This document shows, in pieces, positions 1-9,015 of a stretch of DNA of 64,000 nt. The position numbers and the translations under genes are program-made. The notes beneath the pieces were generated by a model that saw only the letters and a program-made list of their open reading frames with translations, made no database searches and had not been told where the DNA came from. The DNA comes from Rhizobium sp. 9140 (GTDB lineage Bacteria; Pseudomonadota; Alphaproteobacteria; Rhizobiales; Rhizobiaceae), in assembly GCF_900067135.1 (NCBI RefSeq), contig NZ_FJUR01000006.1, positions 1-64,000 on the forward strand, read 5' to 3'. How positions within the stretch are numbered: the stretch's first letter is position 1; each line of letters opens with the position of its first letter.

Positions 1-812
1 AATTCCATGTCGACCACGCATCGGTCAGGAACGATGTTGACCTGCCGGCCGCCAGTCATCACCCCGACATGGACGGTGGTATATTCGATGTCGAAGCCCT
101 GCATGAACGGCCCCCGGCGGGCTATTTCCGCTTGTGCCGCAGTGACGGAGGTCACCAGCTCCGCGGCATAGGCGACCGCGTTCACCGCCGTCGGCGCCCG
201 GCTTGAATGCGCAGCCTGCCCGGTGAAGGTCAGCCGGAAAGTGCGGTTGCCCTTGTGCGCCAGCCCGACGTCCATCATCGTTGGCTCGCCGACGATGCAG
301 AGATCCGGTCGTATCGCGCGGCGATTAAGATCGCTGATGATGTCATGAACGCCCAGGCAGCCCAGTTCCTCGTCATAGGAGAGAGCGAGTAAAATCGGCT
401 TGCGCAGATCCGCGTGCTGCGATCTCCGGCAGACAGGCGAGCACGCAGGCGACGAAACCCTTCATGTCGGCCGAGCCGCGCCCGAAAAAGGCGGTCGTCG
501 ACACGAGTCAATTCGAAGGGCGACGTCGACCATGCCTGCCCATCGACCGGCACCACATCCGAATGAACCTGACAGGATCAGACCGCCATCCACATCCGGC
601 CCGAGTCGCGCGACAAGGTTCGCCTTTAGCCCGTCCTCCGAGGGCAGACGCCATGTGTGTGCCCCGTGGGCGTGAAGACAGGACTCGACGTAGTCGACGA
701 GGTCCAGGTTGGACCGGTCGCTGACTGTATTGAAGCCGACGAGGTCACCAAGGATCCTGATGGAATTGTCACGACGGGTCGACCGGTCGCCTGCGGTTAC
801 GGTCACTGTCAC
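1..812 (-). pseudogene. Acetylornithine deacetylase/M20 peptidase (ArgE-like), frameshifted and cut by the window edge
   Basis: The minus strand encodes an M20-family deacetylase spread over several frames. The N-terminal part reads from a GTG at 812 (ILGDLVGFNTVSDRSNLDL and onward). A second frame carries the segment after the metal-binding region (VPVDGQAWSTSPFELTRVDD), and the stretch at the window start reads MTGGRQVNIVPDRCVVDME, typical of the dimerisation domain. At least two indels are needed to join them, so it is not translatable as written. M20 enzymes hydrolyse N-acyl amino acids or small peptides with a two-zinc centre. The intended GTG start overlaps the intended stop of the upstream capA-like gene (809-811), which suggests translational coupling in one operon with the TRAP genes. 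The C-terminus lies outside the window. Confidence 0.8.
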
Positions 813-891
813 GGGCGGATGACTGCCTTGCCGTCAACGATCTCGACGGCGGTCCCGTAGCGCTCCGACAGCTTAGCGACGCGTTCGAGGA

Positions 892-1881
892 TCATCTGGC
901 CGGCAGGTGTCCCCCGACCATCACCGGGAGGCCGTCAGACTGGCACTCGGTCGGAATGAGGGTGATGGCGCGCACGCCGTCGCGTCCGATCTCGAGCTCC
1001 GCGACAACGGACCAGGGATCTATGTCCTCGAAGATTTCCAGCTGCCTCGGCGTCGCGTTGATGCGATCCTGCTGTGCCACGTTGTTGCCAAGACTGTAGA
1101 TGACGGGCTTGCCGTCGATTATCTCGATCGCGGTCGGGCTGTGGCCGTGATTGCCGAGGATCATGTCGGCCCCAGCCTCGATGATCTGGTGGGCAAGCGG
1201 CCGCTGGTAGGTCGCCAGTGGCGTGCCCCTGCCATAACCCCAGTGCATGCTGACGATGGTCACGTCCGTCTCGGCCTTCAGCCGGCGAATCGCCTGGACG
1301 AGCAACTCGACGTCTTCCGGCTCCGCATAGCTTTCCATCTTGATCGGCGCGCCGGGCTCGATCATCATGCCGATCGGATCGAGCGCGGCGAGCTGGCGGA
1401 CGCGGACGGCCGCAATGCCGGGACGGTCGGGTAGCACGGCGTAGTAGGGCGGCACCAAGCACGAGGCCGCCAAGATGCCGACCTTGATCCCGTTAACATC
1501 GCGCACGAATGGCCGCCAAGCGTCTTCGGGGGTGCGTCCGCCGCCGACCGGCTCGACGCCACCCTCCCGCAGATTGTCGAGCGTGTCGAGAAATGCATCC
1601 GGCCCGTAGTCCCATGTGTGGTTGGTCGCAACCGTCATCACATTGAACCCGGCCTTGCAGAGATCGCGCCCGACCTGGGGCGGCACGAGATAGGCGATGG
1701 TCGAGTCCGTTCTGAAGCCGCGCGTCGAGAACTGCACCTCGCACGATCCCCACACCAGATCTCCTTTCGCCATATCGGCCATCAGCCGCGTGAAGCCGTC
1801 GGAGTTAACCGCGTCTTCGCCGAAGAGGGGATGACGGATGACGATGTCGCCAGCCGCGGTCATTAGAAAGCTGTCAGACAT
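892..1881 (-). CDS. CapA-family metallophosphoesterase-like protein, 3' end frameshifted
   Basis: A 329-residue protein of the CapA (poly-gamma-glutamate synthesis) metallophosphatase family. Visible motifs, in order, are GDIVIRHP near residue 12, ATNHTWDYGPDAFLDTL near 105, MHWGYG near 213 and LGNHGHSPTAIE near 243, which are the usual metal-binding Asn/His positions. The frame ends at MVGGHLPAR. Shifting one frame at about 903 gives GQMILERVAKLSERYGTAVE and on to IRP with a stop at 809-811, so a single-base indel has probably replaced the natural last 30 or so residues. It lies 21 bases downstream of dctM and just upstream of the ArgE-like gene. The family is not restricted to capsule synthesis; here its role with a TRAP importer and a deacylase is unknown. 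Confidence 0.8.
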   Translation of the reverse strand: MSDSFLMTAAGDIVIRHPLFGEDAVNSDGFTRLMADMAKGDLVWGSCEVQFSTRGFRTDSTIAYLVPPQVGRDLCKAGFNVMTVATNHTWDYGPDAFLDTLDNLREGGVEPVGGGRTPEDAWRPFVRDVNGIKVGILAASCLVPPYYAVLPDRPGIAAVRVRQLAALDPIGMMIEPGAPIKMESYAEPEDVELLVQAIRRLKAETDVTIVSMHWGYGRGTPLATYQRPLAHQIIEAGADMILGNHGHSPTAIEIIDGKPVIYSLGNNVAQQDRINATPRQLEIFEDIDPWSVVAELEIGRDGVRAITLIPTECQSDGLPVMVGGHLPAR

Positions 1882-1902
1882 GCGGTGTGATTCCTTAGGG
1901 TT

Positions 1903-3171
1903 TCAGAGGAAGACGCTGGTCATGCTCGGGAAGACGATCAGCAGCGCAAGCATCACGAACATCGCCAGGACGAAGGGCAGCGTTCCGACGATTACGTCGC
2001 CAATGCCACCCGTCGGCCGGATACCCTGGACGACGTAGAGGTTGATGCCGATCGGCGGCGTGATCATCGCCAGTTCGACTAGGATCATCATCACGACGCC
2101 ATACCAGATCGGGTCGAAGCCGGCCGCGAAGACGATCGGCGCGATGATCGGGATCGTCGCGATCATCATCGACAGCGTCTCCATGAAGCAGCCGAGGATG
2201 ACGTAGAAGACGATGACGGCGAACAGGGTCCACATCGGCGACAGTCCGAGATCGGACATGAACGCAGTGATGGAGCTCGAAAGTCCGACGCCGGACAGAA
2301 CGAAATTGAGGAAGTAGGCGAACACGATGATCAACATGATCATGCCAGTCGTGCGCATGGTGTTTTCGAAGGCGCTCAGCAGGACAGCAGGTTGCAGTTT
2401 GCGTCGCGTCGCTGCGAGGACCAGCACGGCGAGAACGCCCAGCGCTGCCGACTCGGTTGGCGTCGCGATGCCAGCATAGATCGATCCGATAATGACGAAA
2501 CAGATGATGAGCGGCGGCACAAGGTGTTTCAGCGACGCAAAGCGCTCAGCCCATGTCGCGGTGATGCGGACTTCCTTGTCTCTGGAAAGGAGGCTGCGGA
2601 TCACGATCGTCCCGGCGAACATCGCAGCCATGATCAGGCCCGGCACGATCGCCGCCATGTACAGCTGTGGGATCGAGGAGTTGGTCAGCACGCCGTAGAT
2701 GATCATGTTGATCGACGGCGGGATTAGGATGCCGAGCGTCCCACCGGCCGCGATCGAGCCGAGGAATAGTTTCTCATCATACCCGTATTTCCTCTGCTGC
2801 GGGATCGCAAGCGTACCGATCGTCGCCGCAGTGGCGACGCTTGAACCGGACGTCGCCGAGAACATGGTGCAGGACGCGACATTGGCGTGCATCAGGCCGC
2901 CCGGCAGCCACGACACCCATTTGCTGAGCGCGGTGTACATCTCTTCTGCAATGCCGGTGCGCAGAAAGAGTTCGCCCAGCAGGATGTAGAGCGGGACCGC
3001 CAGCAGCGTGTATTCGGTAAATGCCCCCCAGCTGATCTCGCCCAGCGCCCGCCAGAGCGGGATGTCGGTGAAGATGAAATTGAGCGACAGGCCGAGCAAG
3101 CCCATCACTGCCGCCACCGGAATGGCGAGGAAAACGAGGACCATCAGGCCCACGAAAGCGAATGCGATCAT
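1903..3171 (-). CDS. dctM: TRAP transporter large permease (DctM family)
   Basis: A 422-residue polytopic inner-membrane protein, the usual length for DctM, hydrophobic along its whole length with about a dozen predicted helices. Typical stretches are LLAVPLYILLGELFLRTGIA near residue 55, LGILIPPSINMIIYGVLT near 145 and TPPIGINLYVVQGI near 378. In TRAP systems this subunit forms the sodium-driven translocation path and works with the small permease DctQ and the periplasmic receptor DctP to import carboxylate-type substrates. It is co-oriented with dctQ 28 bases upstream and with the capA-like gene 21 bases downstream, so one transcript from the dctP promoter is likely. The substrate cannot be read from the sequence. 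Confidence 0.93.
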   Translation of the reverse strand: MIAFAFVGLMVLVFLAIPVAAVMGLLGLSLNFIFTDIPLWRALGEISWGAFTEYTLLAVPLYILLGELFLRTGIAEEMYTALSKWVSWLPGGLMHANVASCTMFSATSGSSVATAATIGTLAIPQQRKYGYDEKLFLGSIAAGGTLGILIPPSINMIIYGVLTNSSIPQLYMAAIVPGLIMAAMFAGTIVIRSLLSRDKEVRITATWAERFASLKHLVPPLIICFVIIGSIYAGIATPTESAALGVLAVLVLAATRRKLQPAVLLSAFENTMRTTGMIMLIIVFAYFLNFVLSGVGLSSSITAFMSDLGLSPMWTLFAVIVFYVILGCFMETLSMMIATIPIIAPIVFAAGFDPIWYGVVMMILVELAMITPPIGINLYVVQGIRPTGGIGDVIVGTLPFVLAMFVMLALLIVFPSMTSVFL

Positions 3172-3199
3172 TGTTGACTCCAGGCGTCCGGTTCAGGAC

Positions 3200-3754
3200 T
3201 CAGGTGCGGATCTCGTCGTCGATCTCTTCGTCGATTGTCTTGATCCCGGAGAGCGCGGCGACCTGCCTGTGCTGGCTCGTGAGGAACAGGTAGAATATCC
3301 GGGCCAGCAGATAGGCCTGGACGAGCAGGAAGAAGCCGAGGCCGGCCGTCCAGATTGATTGCGGTATCCAGAGCGTGACGCCGAGCGGCGTGTTGGACCG
3401 GGAACCAAGTTCGAAGGAAGTCGACGTGGTCATTAAGGCCTGCTGGAACAGCAGAGTGGTAACGGCGATGAGACCTGCCAGAGCCAGGATGTCCAGCGCG
3501 GCCCGCTTGCTGGACGACAGCTTCGCATAGACTAAGTCGATGCGGATATGCGCGCGGTGTAGCAGCGTGAAGGCGAGCGACCAAGCCACGCCGATCGCGA
3601 AGATGTAGGATGAAATCTCGTCAACGCCGCCGAAGGAATGCTGGAACAGGCTGCGCATCAGCACTTCTAACCCGACAAGCAGGGCGGACAGCAGAAGCAG
3701 CCCACCTGAGATCCAGACAGACCAGCGGGAAACCGACCGGAGCAGCGTGAGCAT
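3200..3754 (-). CDS. dctQ: TRAP transporter small permease (DctQ family)
   Basis: A 184-residue membrane protein with four hydrophobic segments, as in DctQ (for example WISGGLLLLSALLVGLEVLM near residue 15 and ISSYIFAIGVAWSLAFTLLH near 47). The family couples the large permease to the periplasmic receptor. The motif RAHIRIDLVYAKLSS near residue 67 matches the conserved H-I-R-x-D segment of DctQ proteins. It lies 68 bases downstream of dctP and 28 bases upstream of dctM, the standard P-Q-M order. The charged C-terminal tail (TIDEEIDDEIRT) is probably cytoplasmic. Confidence 0.9.
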   Translation of the reverse strand: MLTLLRSVSRWSVWISGGLLLLSALLVGLEVLMRSLFQHSFGGVDEISSYIFAIGVAWSLAFTLLHRAHIRIDLVYAKLSSSKRAALDILALAGLIAVTTLLFQQALMTTSTSFELGSRSNTPLGVTLWIPQSIWTAGLGFFLLVQAYLLARIFYLFLTSQHRQVAALSGIKTIDEEIDDEIRT

Positions 3755-3822
3755 GGAATGATCCGTGATTGAGGGAAGGGGCGAAGGCGGCGCGGCCGCC
3801 TTTGCTGATTGCTTCGCAAGCC

Positions 3823-4878
3823 TTACTGGCCAGCCTTAATGCCAATCACCGTGCCGACCGACGCGTTCCAGTCGGTCAGGCAGTCGGCGCCGCAGCGCTC
3901 GCCAAAGCGCGGCAGTACGACCTCGCTGACGAGGCGCGAACGCTCCGCCGCGTCGCCCTCGGCCAGCGGCACTAGGGTCATCGCGCCCTTCTTGCCGAAG
4001 GTGCAATCGCCGCCGGTGGCGCAGGTGAGGCCCTCGGTCGTCCGCTTGTCCGCGGCCGCCCAGATATCGTCCTCCAGCTTGACGAACTCGGCCGTCAGCA
4101 GCGTCTGGATCGACGGGTCGAGCTTGTTCCAGGCATTGGTGTTTACCGCGTACATGAACGGGCTCCAGCCGACGGTCAGCGGATAGAGGTGAGTCGTCAC
4201 CTCATGCCAACCGGCGCTGTTCCCGGAGAACGTGCCAGTGACGGCGCAGTCGATCACGCCAAGCTGCAGCGACGTCACCACTTCGCCGAACGGCATGGTA
4301 ACGGTGACGCCACCCGCCGCTTCGACGAAGTCGGCGACGGTGCGGTTGCCGGTCCGGACCTTCTTGCCCTTCAGGTCAGCGAGGCCGGCGACAGGCGTGC
4401 GGCACCAGAACACCTGGGCCTCGGCCGGATAGATCATCAGCAGCTTGATGCCGTATTTCTCTTCATAGAGCTTCGACAGGGTTGGCTTGTAGGCGTTGGT
4501 AATCTTGCGCGCGCCCTCGATGTCCAGCGCGATGCCGGCCAGGTCCGGGCCCTCGTTCTGCGGGTCGTCGCCGGCGACGTAGCCGAGTGCGGACGTGCCG
4601 AAATCGATCACGCCCATGCGCATCAGGCGGAACACTTCCGGCCCCTTCAGGCCCTTTTCGTTGAGGCTGGTGATCGATGCGGTGACGTTGCCGCCGGTCA
4701 GCGTCGGCAGGCGCTCGGTCCAGAACGGTACTTCGATTTCCTGATAGATGCCGGCAGTCGCCCATCCACCTTGAACCGTCAGATTGGTCTTGGGATAGTC
4801 CTGCGCAGCGGCCGGTCCAACTACCATCAGCACTGCGGCAGCCGCCGCGGCGGCAAAGTGTTTCTGCATGTCCAACAT
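3823..4878 (-). CDS. dctP: TRAP transporter periplasmic substrate-binding protein (DctP family)
   Basis: A 351-residue solute receptor. I chose the ATG at 4878 because a signal peptide (MLDMQKHFAAAAAAAVLMVV, cleavage probably after the AAA before QDYP) starts there and an AAGGGGAA ribosome site precedes it; the open frame extends upstream without support. The mature part has the DctP pattern: an E-V-P-F-W-T-E segment near residue 50, LADLKGKKVRTGN near 180, and VVTSLQLGVIDCAVTG near 208. It captures substrate in the periplasm and delivers it to DctQM. It is the first gene of the operon and is divergent from an RpiR-type regulator 281 bases away, the probable controller. Confidence 0.92.
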   Translation of the reverse strand: MLDMQKHFAAAAAAAVLMVVGPAAAQDYPKTNLTVQGGWATAGIYQEIEVPFWTERLPTLTGGNVTASITSLNEKGLKGPEVFRLMRMGVIDFGTSALGYVAGDDPQNEGPDLAGIALDIEGARKITNAYKPTLSKLYEEKYGIKLLMIYPAEAQVFWCRTPVAGLADLKGKKVRTGNRTVADFVEAAGGVTVTMPFGEVVTSLQLGVIDCAVTGTFSGNSAGWHEVTTHLYPLTVGWSPFMYAVNTNAWNKLDPSIQTLLTAEFVKLEDDIWAAADKRTTEGLTCATGGDCTFGKKGAMTLVPLAEGDAAERSRLVSEVVLPRFGERCGADCLTDWNASVGTVIGIKAGQ

Positions 4879-5159
4879 CAAGTTCCCCTTATGGTTTGGA
4901 TGGAATTGCTCGGGAGTTTCCACGCCCTCTCGGTGGAGGACGGAATCACTCGGTCGGCAACGCGGATAGGGGCGAGGACACGGCTCGGTCTGCGGATGAA
5001 CCCGCAGTGACCGGCTGGCTTCCACCCATCTCTCGGCGCACCATATGATGCGTGCTAGGCTATTCCCCTGCTTGAAAAACCGTTCTTGAAAAGATGTTTC
5101 CATACGGACATAAAATTGTAAAGTATTTTTTATAACGATAGGCTGGGAGGAAAACGACC
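4879..5159. promoter_or_regulatory. Divergent control region between dctP and the RpiR-type regulator
   Basis: An intergenic space shared by two divergent transcription units. An AT-rich block at about 5108-5145 contains GTAAAGTATTTTTTATAAC, a weak inverted repeat of the kind bound by some RpiR-family proteins. The regulator has a GGGAGGAAAA ribosome site immediately before its ATG. The assignment as operator is inference from position and base composition. Confidence 0.45.
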
Positions 5160-6005
5160 ATGAGTTCTAACCAGCGAAAGCCGCTTTCCCTTCTCATTCA
5201 CGAGCGGGCTGGCAGCTTATCGCCAGCAGATCGGCAACTAGCCGACGTGATTCTGTCGTTTCCGGGCGAAATCGCCAGCTACACTGCGGTGGAACTAGCC
5301 AAGATGGCCGGCATTTCTAACGCTGCGGTCAGCCGCTTTGTCCAGAAGCTTGGTTTCCGCAGTTATGAGGACATGAAGCGGCACGCACGCGACCTGCGTA
5401 GCGAAGGTGCTCCGAACTACCTGTTGGAGAAGGGACCGACCGACACGGTCGGCCAGATCGCCCGCCATGTGCATTTCGGACAGCAGAACATCGCCGAGAC
5501 CTTTAGCGGTCTCGACCCGACGGCTTTGGCTGCGGCGACGCAGGGCATTGCAAGCGCCGAGAAGATCGTCTTCGTCGGCGTGCGCAACGGCCATTTCCTC
5601 GCGAAATATCTGCGGTGGCAGATCAGCTTAGTGTGCCTCAACACCGTGCTGTTGCCGAGCGACGGGGAGACGATCGCCGAGTCTCTGTCCAGCCTGACTG
5701 AACGTGATGTCGTGGTCGTCTTCGCCATCCGCCGGCTGGTGCCGCTGATCCGTGCAACGCTGGCCCTGCTGCCGCAACTGAGAGCCCGTTCGTTATTGAT
5801 CGTCGACCAGCACTACCGCGAGCCCCTGCAGCCGACATGGCTGCTGCGTTGCGTGACGCACAGCCCCTCGCCCCTCGACAACCATGCGGCCGTACTGCTG
5901 CTGTGCCACATCATGGCCGACGAAGTGTTGCGGCTACGCGGCGATGCTGGCCGGCATCGCCTGACCGAGATCGAGGACATGCACCACGTGCTGGGCGAGA
6001 TTTAA
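5160..6005 (+). CDS. RpiR/MurR-family transcriptional regulator (HTH plus SIS domain)
   Basis: A 281-residue protein with the RpiR layout. Residues 1-80 form the N-terminal helix-turn-helix domain (YTAVELAKMAGISNAAVSRF, then LGFRSYEDMKRHARDL). Residues from about 115 form a SIS (sugar isomerase-like) domain that usually binds a phosphosugar or related ligand (EKIVFVGVRNGHFLAKYLRW near 138). The SIS part lacks the usual clear G-x-G-x-S signature, so the ligand may not be a phosphosugar. It is divergent from the TRAP operon and is most likely its local repressor or activator. Start chosen from the GGGAGGAAAACGACC ribosome site. Confidence 0.88.
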   Translation: MSSNQRKPLSLLIHERAGSLSPADRQLADVILSFPGEIASYTAVELAKMAGISNAAVSRFVQKLGFRSYEDMKRHARDLRSEGAPNYLLEKGPTDTVGQIARHVHFGQQNIAETFSGLDPTALAAATQGIASAEKIVFVGVRNGHFLAKYLRWQISLVCLNTVLLPSDGETIAESLSSLTERDVVVVFAIRRLVPLIRATLALLPQLRARSLLIVDQHYREPLQPTWLLRCVTHSPSPLDNHAAVLLLCHIMADEVLRLRGDAGRHRLTEIEDMHHVLGEI

Positions 6006-6387
6006 TCCCAGCTCACCCGTTCCGGTCAGATCCACAGTTGAGTGGAGGCGAACGAAGCGCAATAGGCTCTTGTGACGCTGATCAGCCCCGGGCGGAGTGA
6101 CAACCCATTGGTATCATTCGCAAGTCGCACTTCATCCTTGAACCCACCCCGCTACAAACAATGTCAAAGCCGATTAGTGGCGCGACGTCGTCAGCCATTT
6201 AGAAATGCGACACTGGCTCCAACAATCAGCCCCCGACCGGACCGGCTGGACCGGGTTACAAGGGTAGGGAGGGGGCGGGTAATAAAACCCACCTATTCGG
6301 CTTTAGCTTCCTCAGTAGCAATTGTTTCGTTGGCAGTTGATACTCGCTTGCGTCTGTATGTATCAGGATAGGGGTCTAAGCCGCACG
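6006..6387. other. Intergenic stretch, no gene recognised
   Basis: 382 bases between the RpiR gene and the next coding region. No convincing reading frame, tRNA or terminator was seen. A purine-rich ribosome site (AGGATAGGGG, 6366-6375) lies at the right end and belongs to the next gene. Confidence 0.5.
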
Positions 6388-7329
6388 ATGCTGCCGGAAA
6401 TCAAGTTGCAGGGTGACGTTGATGTCGCCGCGCTGTCACCACTTCTTCGCGGCATGCTTCTTTCCGTTGGCTATGCTGACGGTGAGGGTGGCATCGGACT
6501 GACAGCGACTGGCGCCATGAACCGCAAGTTCGTGCACTGGGCCGCGGTGCACTTCCTCTGGCCTGGGTTCACAGCCGAAGACCTCTACAGCATGCACAAG
6601 GTTCTGAACGAAAGCGATATTCCTCCGCTCTGGGTCGTGCGCGATATGACCCGTCATCTGAAGCTGCTTCGCCGGAAAAAGAATGTGCTGCTGCCAACCA
6701 GACGCGGTCGGGAGTTTCTGGTGAATCCGCAAGCCTTCTTCGATCTCGTCGCCACCGATTACCTTTATTCGTATGTCCACGCCACCGAACGAGGAAGTGA
6801 GGTCCAAGCACGGCTTCGCTGGTGGCGCATGTTCCTCAATCTTTTCAATATCAAGGCCAGAGAAGGTTGCACGCCATTGGATGTTGTAAAGATCCTCTAT
6901 CCAGACATGGCGCCTGTCTCCGACACCGAAATGACCGTAGAAGCCTGGGACCTGAAATTCGATCTGCAGTATGGCGTCTTTCGACGCCTATGCCGGCTAG
7001 GTTTGCTCTATGAGGCACGAGAGGGGCTCACTCTTCTTCAGGACGGATCCTTCCACAAAACGCCACTTTACCTCGACGCTGGCTCCGAACTCTGGGGAAA
7101 CGCGTTCGGTGTGCGATACAATCAGCTGCTTAGTCCCACCGAGATGAGCAGTGCCGTGCGATATTTCCAGCAAAGACACTTGCTGGCTCATCAGCAGGGT
7201 ATGGTAGATGCCGACTATGTTTCACGCAGCGGCGACAGCACCTACTGTCGTTTGGCAGTTAACCGCAAGAATCTGCCTCAACATTTTCAATTAGATAGCG
7301 CGGCACCTAATTTGATACACGGCAGTTAA
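6388..7329 (+). CDS. Protein of unknown function with a possible winged-helix segment
   Basis: A 313-residue protein that I do not recognise with certainty. The ATG at 6388 is preferred because AGGATAGGGG lies 12 bases upstream; an upstream in-frame start would add 22 residues. It is rich in aromatic residues and Leu/Arg with no signal peptide or membrane segment. A stretch near residues 75-115 (WVVRDMTRHLKLLRRKKNVL, then PTRRGREFLVNPQAFFDL) resembles the helix-wing part seen in pRiA4b ORF-3/SEC-C type plasmid proteins, but this is only a pattern impression. It ends two bases before the left end of an ISL3 element, and its final codons and stop lie in a GCAGTTAAT string also found beside the other ISL3 copy, so the natural C-terminus may have been changed. 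Confidence 0.6.
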   Translation: MLPEIKLQGDVDVAALSPLLRGMLLSVGYADGEGGIGLTATGAMNRKFVHWAAVHFLWPGFTAEDLYSMHKVLNESDIPPLWVVRDMTRHLKLLRRKKNVLLPTRRGREFLVNPQAFFDLVATDYLYSYVHATERGSEVQARLRWWRMFLNLFNIKAREGCTPLDVVKILYPDMAPVSDTEMTVEAWDLKFDLQYGVFRRLCRLGLLYEAREGLTLLQDGSFHKTPLYLDAGSELWGNAFGVRYNQLLSPTEMSSAVRYFQQRHLLAHQQGMVDADYVSRSGDSTYCRLAVNRKNLPQHFQLDSAAPNLIHGS

Positions 7330-7330
7330 T

Positions 7331-9015
7331 CGGCTCTGCCTCAATCTGTGTGGCGCACTATCCTGAGAACGGGAAGATTCAGGAGGGATAGTGATGATTT
7401 CAAGGAAGCACTGGTCGCCCGGGAGCGATGTTTCCGTTCAAAGCGTTGAGCGGCGCGATTCCGGCGGGTGGACTGTATCCGGCAGTCTGACACCAAACGG
7501 CATCTGCCCAGACTGTGGATTGCAATCGTCGTCACGGCTGGCGGCGTAGGCGGCTGCAGGATTATCCCGCCCATGGTGACGGGGTTACGGTAACCCTCTG
7601 GGTTTGCCGTTGGCGATGTTTGGCACCCGCCTGCCCGCGCCGGACTTTCTCGGACCAGATCGGCTCGATTGCGCGTCCTTTTGCGCGGCGCACTTCGCGT
7701 GTCGGGGAAATTGTCAGCCATCTTGGGCACGCGACCGGCGGGCGGCCTGCCGAGCGGCTCTTGCACCGCTTGGGCCTTGGGGTCAGTGATGACACGGTGC
7801 TTAGGCAGCTGAAGAACCGTGCTCAAGACACTGCCGAGCCGCCGACCGTCATCGGGATCGACGACTGGAGCTGGCGGAAGTCGCAGACCTACGGCACGAT
7901 CATCGTCGATCTGGAGCGTCGCGCGGTCATCGATGTTCTCGAAGATCGTGATGTGGTCACCTGCACCGACTGGCTGAAACGACATCCCGAGGTGGAAGTG
8001 ATCAGCAGAGATCGCTGCGGTCTCTACGCCCAGGCTGCCCGGCAAGGCGCGCCGCAAGCGGAACAGGTCGCCGACCGGTTTCATATCGTGCAGAACCTGC
8101 GGCAGGCTATCGAGGAGCAGATGAACCTTCACGGCCGTGCGACCGGCAGGGCGCTGCTGTCCGACGCCGACAATATCACCGCAGAGGGAAGCCTTCTGAA
8201 GTCCCGCCTTGCGCACAGGACGTCTCGGGAAGAGATTTTCACCACCATCCATGCGCTTCGAAATCAGGGGCTTACCTGCAGCGAGATTGGGCGGCGAACA
8301 GGGTTCCCTCGTCGCAGCATCGCGAAATGGCTGCAGTTCGAGACGCCGCCGGACCGCAGGCGGGCAGCTTTGAAGCCGACTTCGCCGTGGTACTTTGAAG
8401 AGTTCCTGAGCCAAAGCTGGAAGGGCGGAATTCGAACTGGAAGCGCCCTGTTCCGTCTGATCCGAGAGCGTGGCTACGAGGGGAGCCCGACGCATTTGCA
8501 GCGGCTGCTGGCGGGGTGGCGCAGAGCCGAAAAGCAAGCGAAGGGCCCTGCCTTGGAGCACCAGATCCTGGAACCGGTCCGGGACCCGGAAACGGGGCAC
8601 GCGATCTCCCCGGTCATCGCGGCAGCGCTGTGCATCAAACCCCGCGGAAAACTCACCCCGGATCAGGCGCGGAAAGTCGACGCGCTCAAGGCTGGCTCTC
8701 CCGCCTTCGCAACGATGCGCTGCCTCGTCATGCGGTTCAACGGTATCCTGCGTGGCCGCGAGGCAGACCCGCTCCCTGCATGGATCGACGACGCGATCGA
8801 AACCGACCTGGCGCCCATCGTGCGCTTCGCACGCACATTGAACCGGGATTTCGATGCGGTAAAAAACGCTATCGAGATGCCCTGGAGCAACGGCCAAGCA
8901 GAAGGTCAGATTAATCGTCTGAAGACCCTCAAACGCGCCATGTACGGCCGAGCCGGGCCAGAACTGTTGAGGGCAAGAATGCTGCCCCTCCGCCACACAG
9001 ATTGAGGCAGAGCCG
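7331..9015 (+). mobile_element. ISL3-family insertion sequence with near-complete ends
   Basis: A 1.68 kb element bounded by perfect inverted repeats of at least 24 bp: the left end reads CGGCTCTGCCTCAATCTGTG and the right end is its complement ending at 9015. It carries one transposase gene that is frameshifted near its start. The 8 bp target duplication typical of ISL3 elements is missing (left CAGTTAAT, right GGCATGTC). The right side enters directly into the 3' part of an IS256-type transposase, so a deletion or recombination followed insertion. Confidence 0.85.
7394..9005 (+). pseudogene. ISL3-family transposase, frameshifted near the N-terminus
   Basis: The intended start is the ATG at 7394 (MISRKHWSPGSDVSVQSVE), by comparison with the related copy at 62903. 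This frame carries the zinc-finger half (GICPDCGLQSSS) and stops at about 7549; the neighbouring frame picks up at RHGWRRRRLQDYPAHGD and runs uninterrupted to 9005. A one-base indel at about 7525-7535 explains this. Downstream features are those of ISL3 transposases: VIGIDDWSWRKSQTYGT with the first catalytic Asp, VISRDRCGLYAQAA, ADRFHIVQNL, and near the end WSNGQAEGQINRLKTLKRAM carrying the catalytic Glu. If the indel is a sequencing error the element could be active. Confidence 0.85.
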
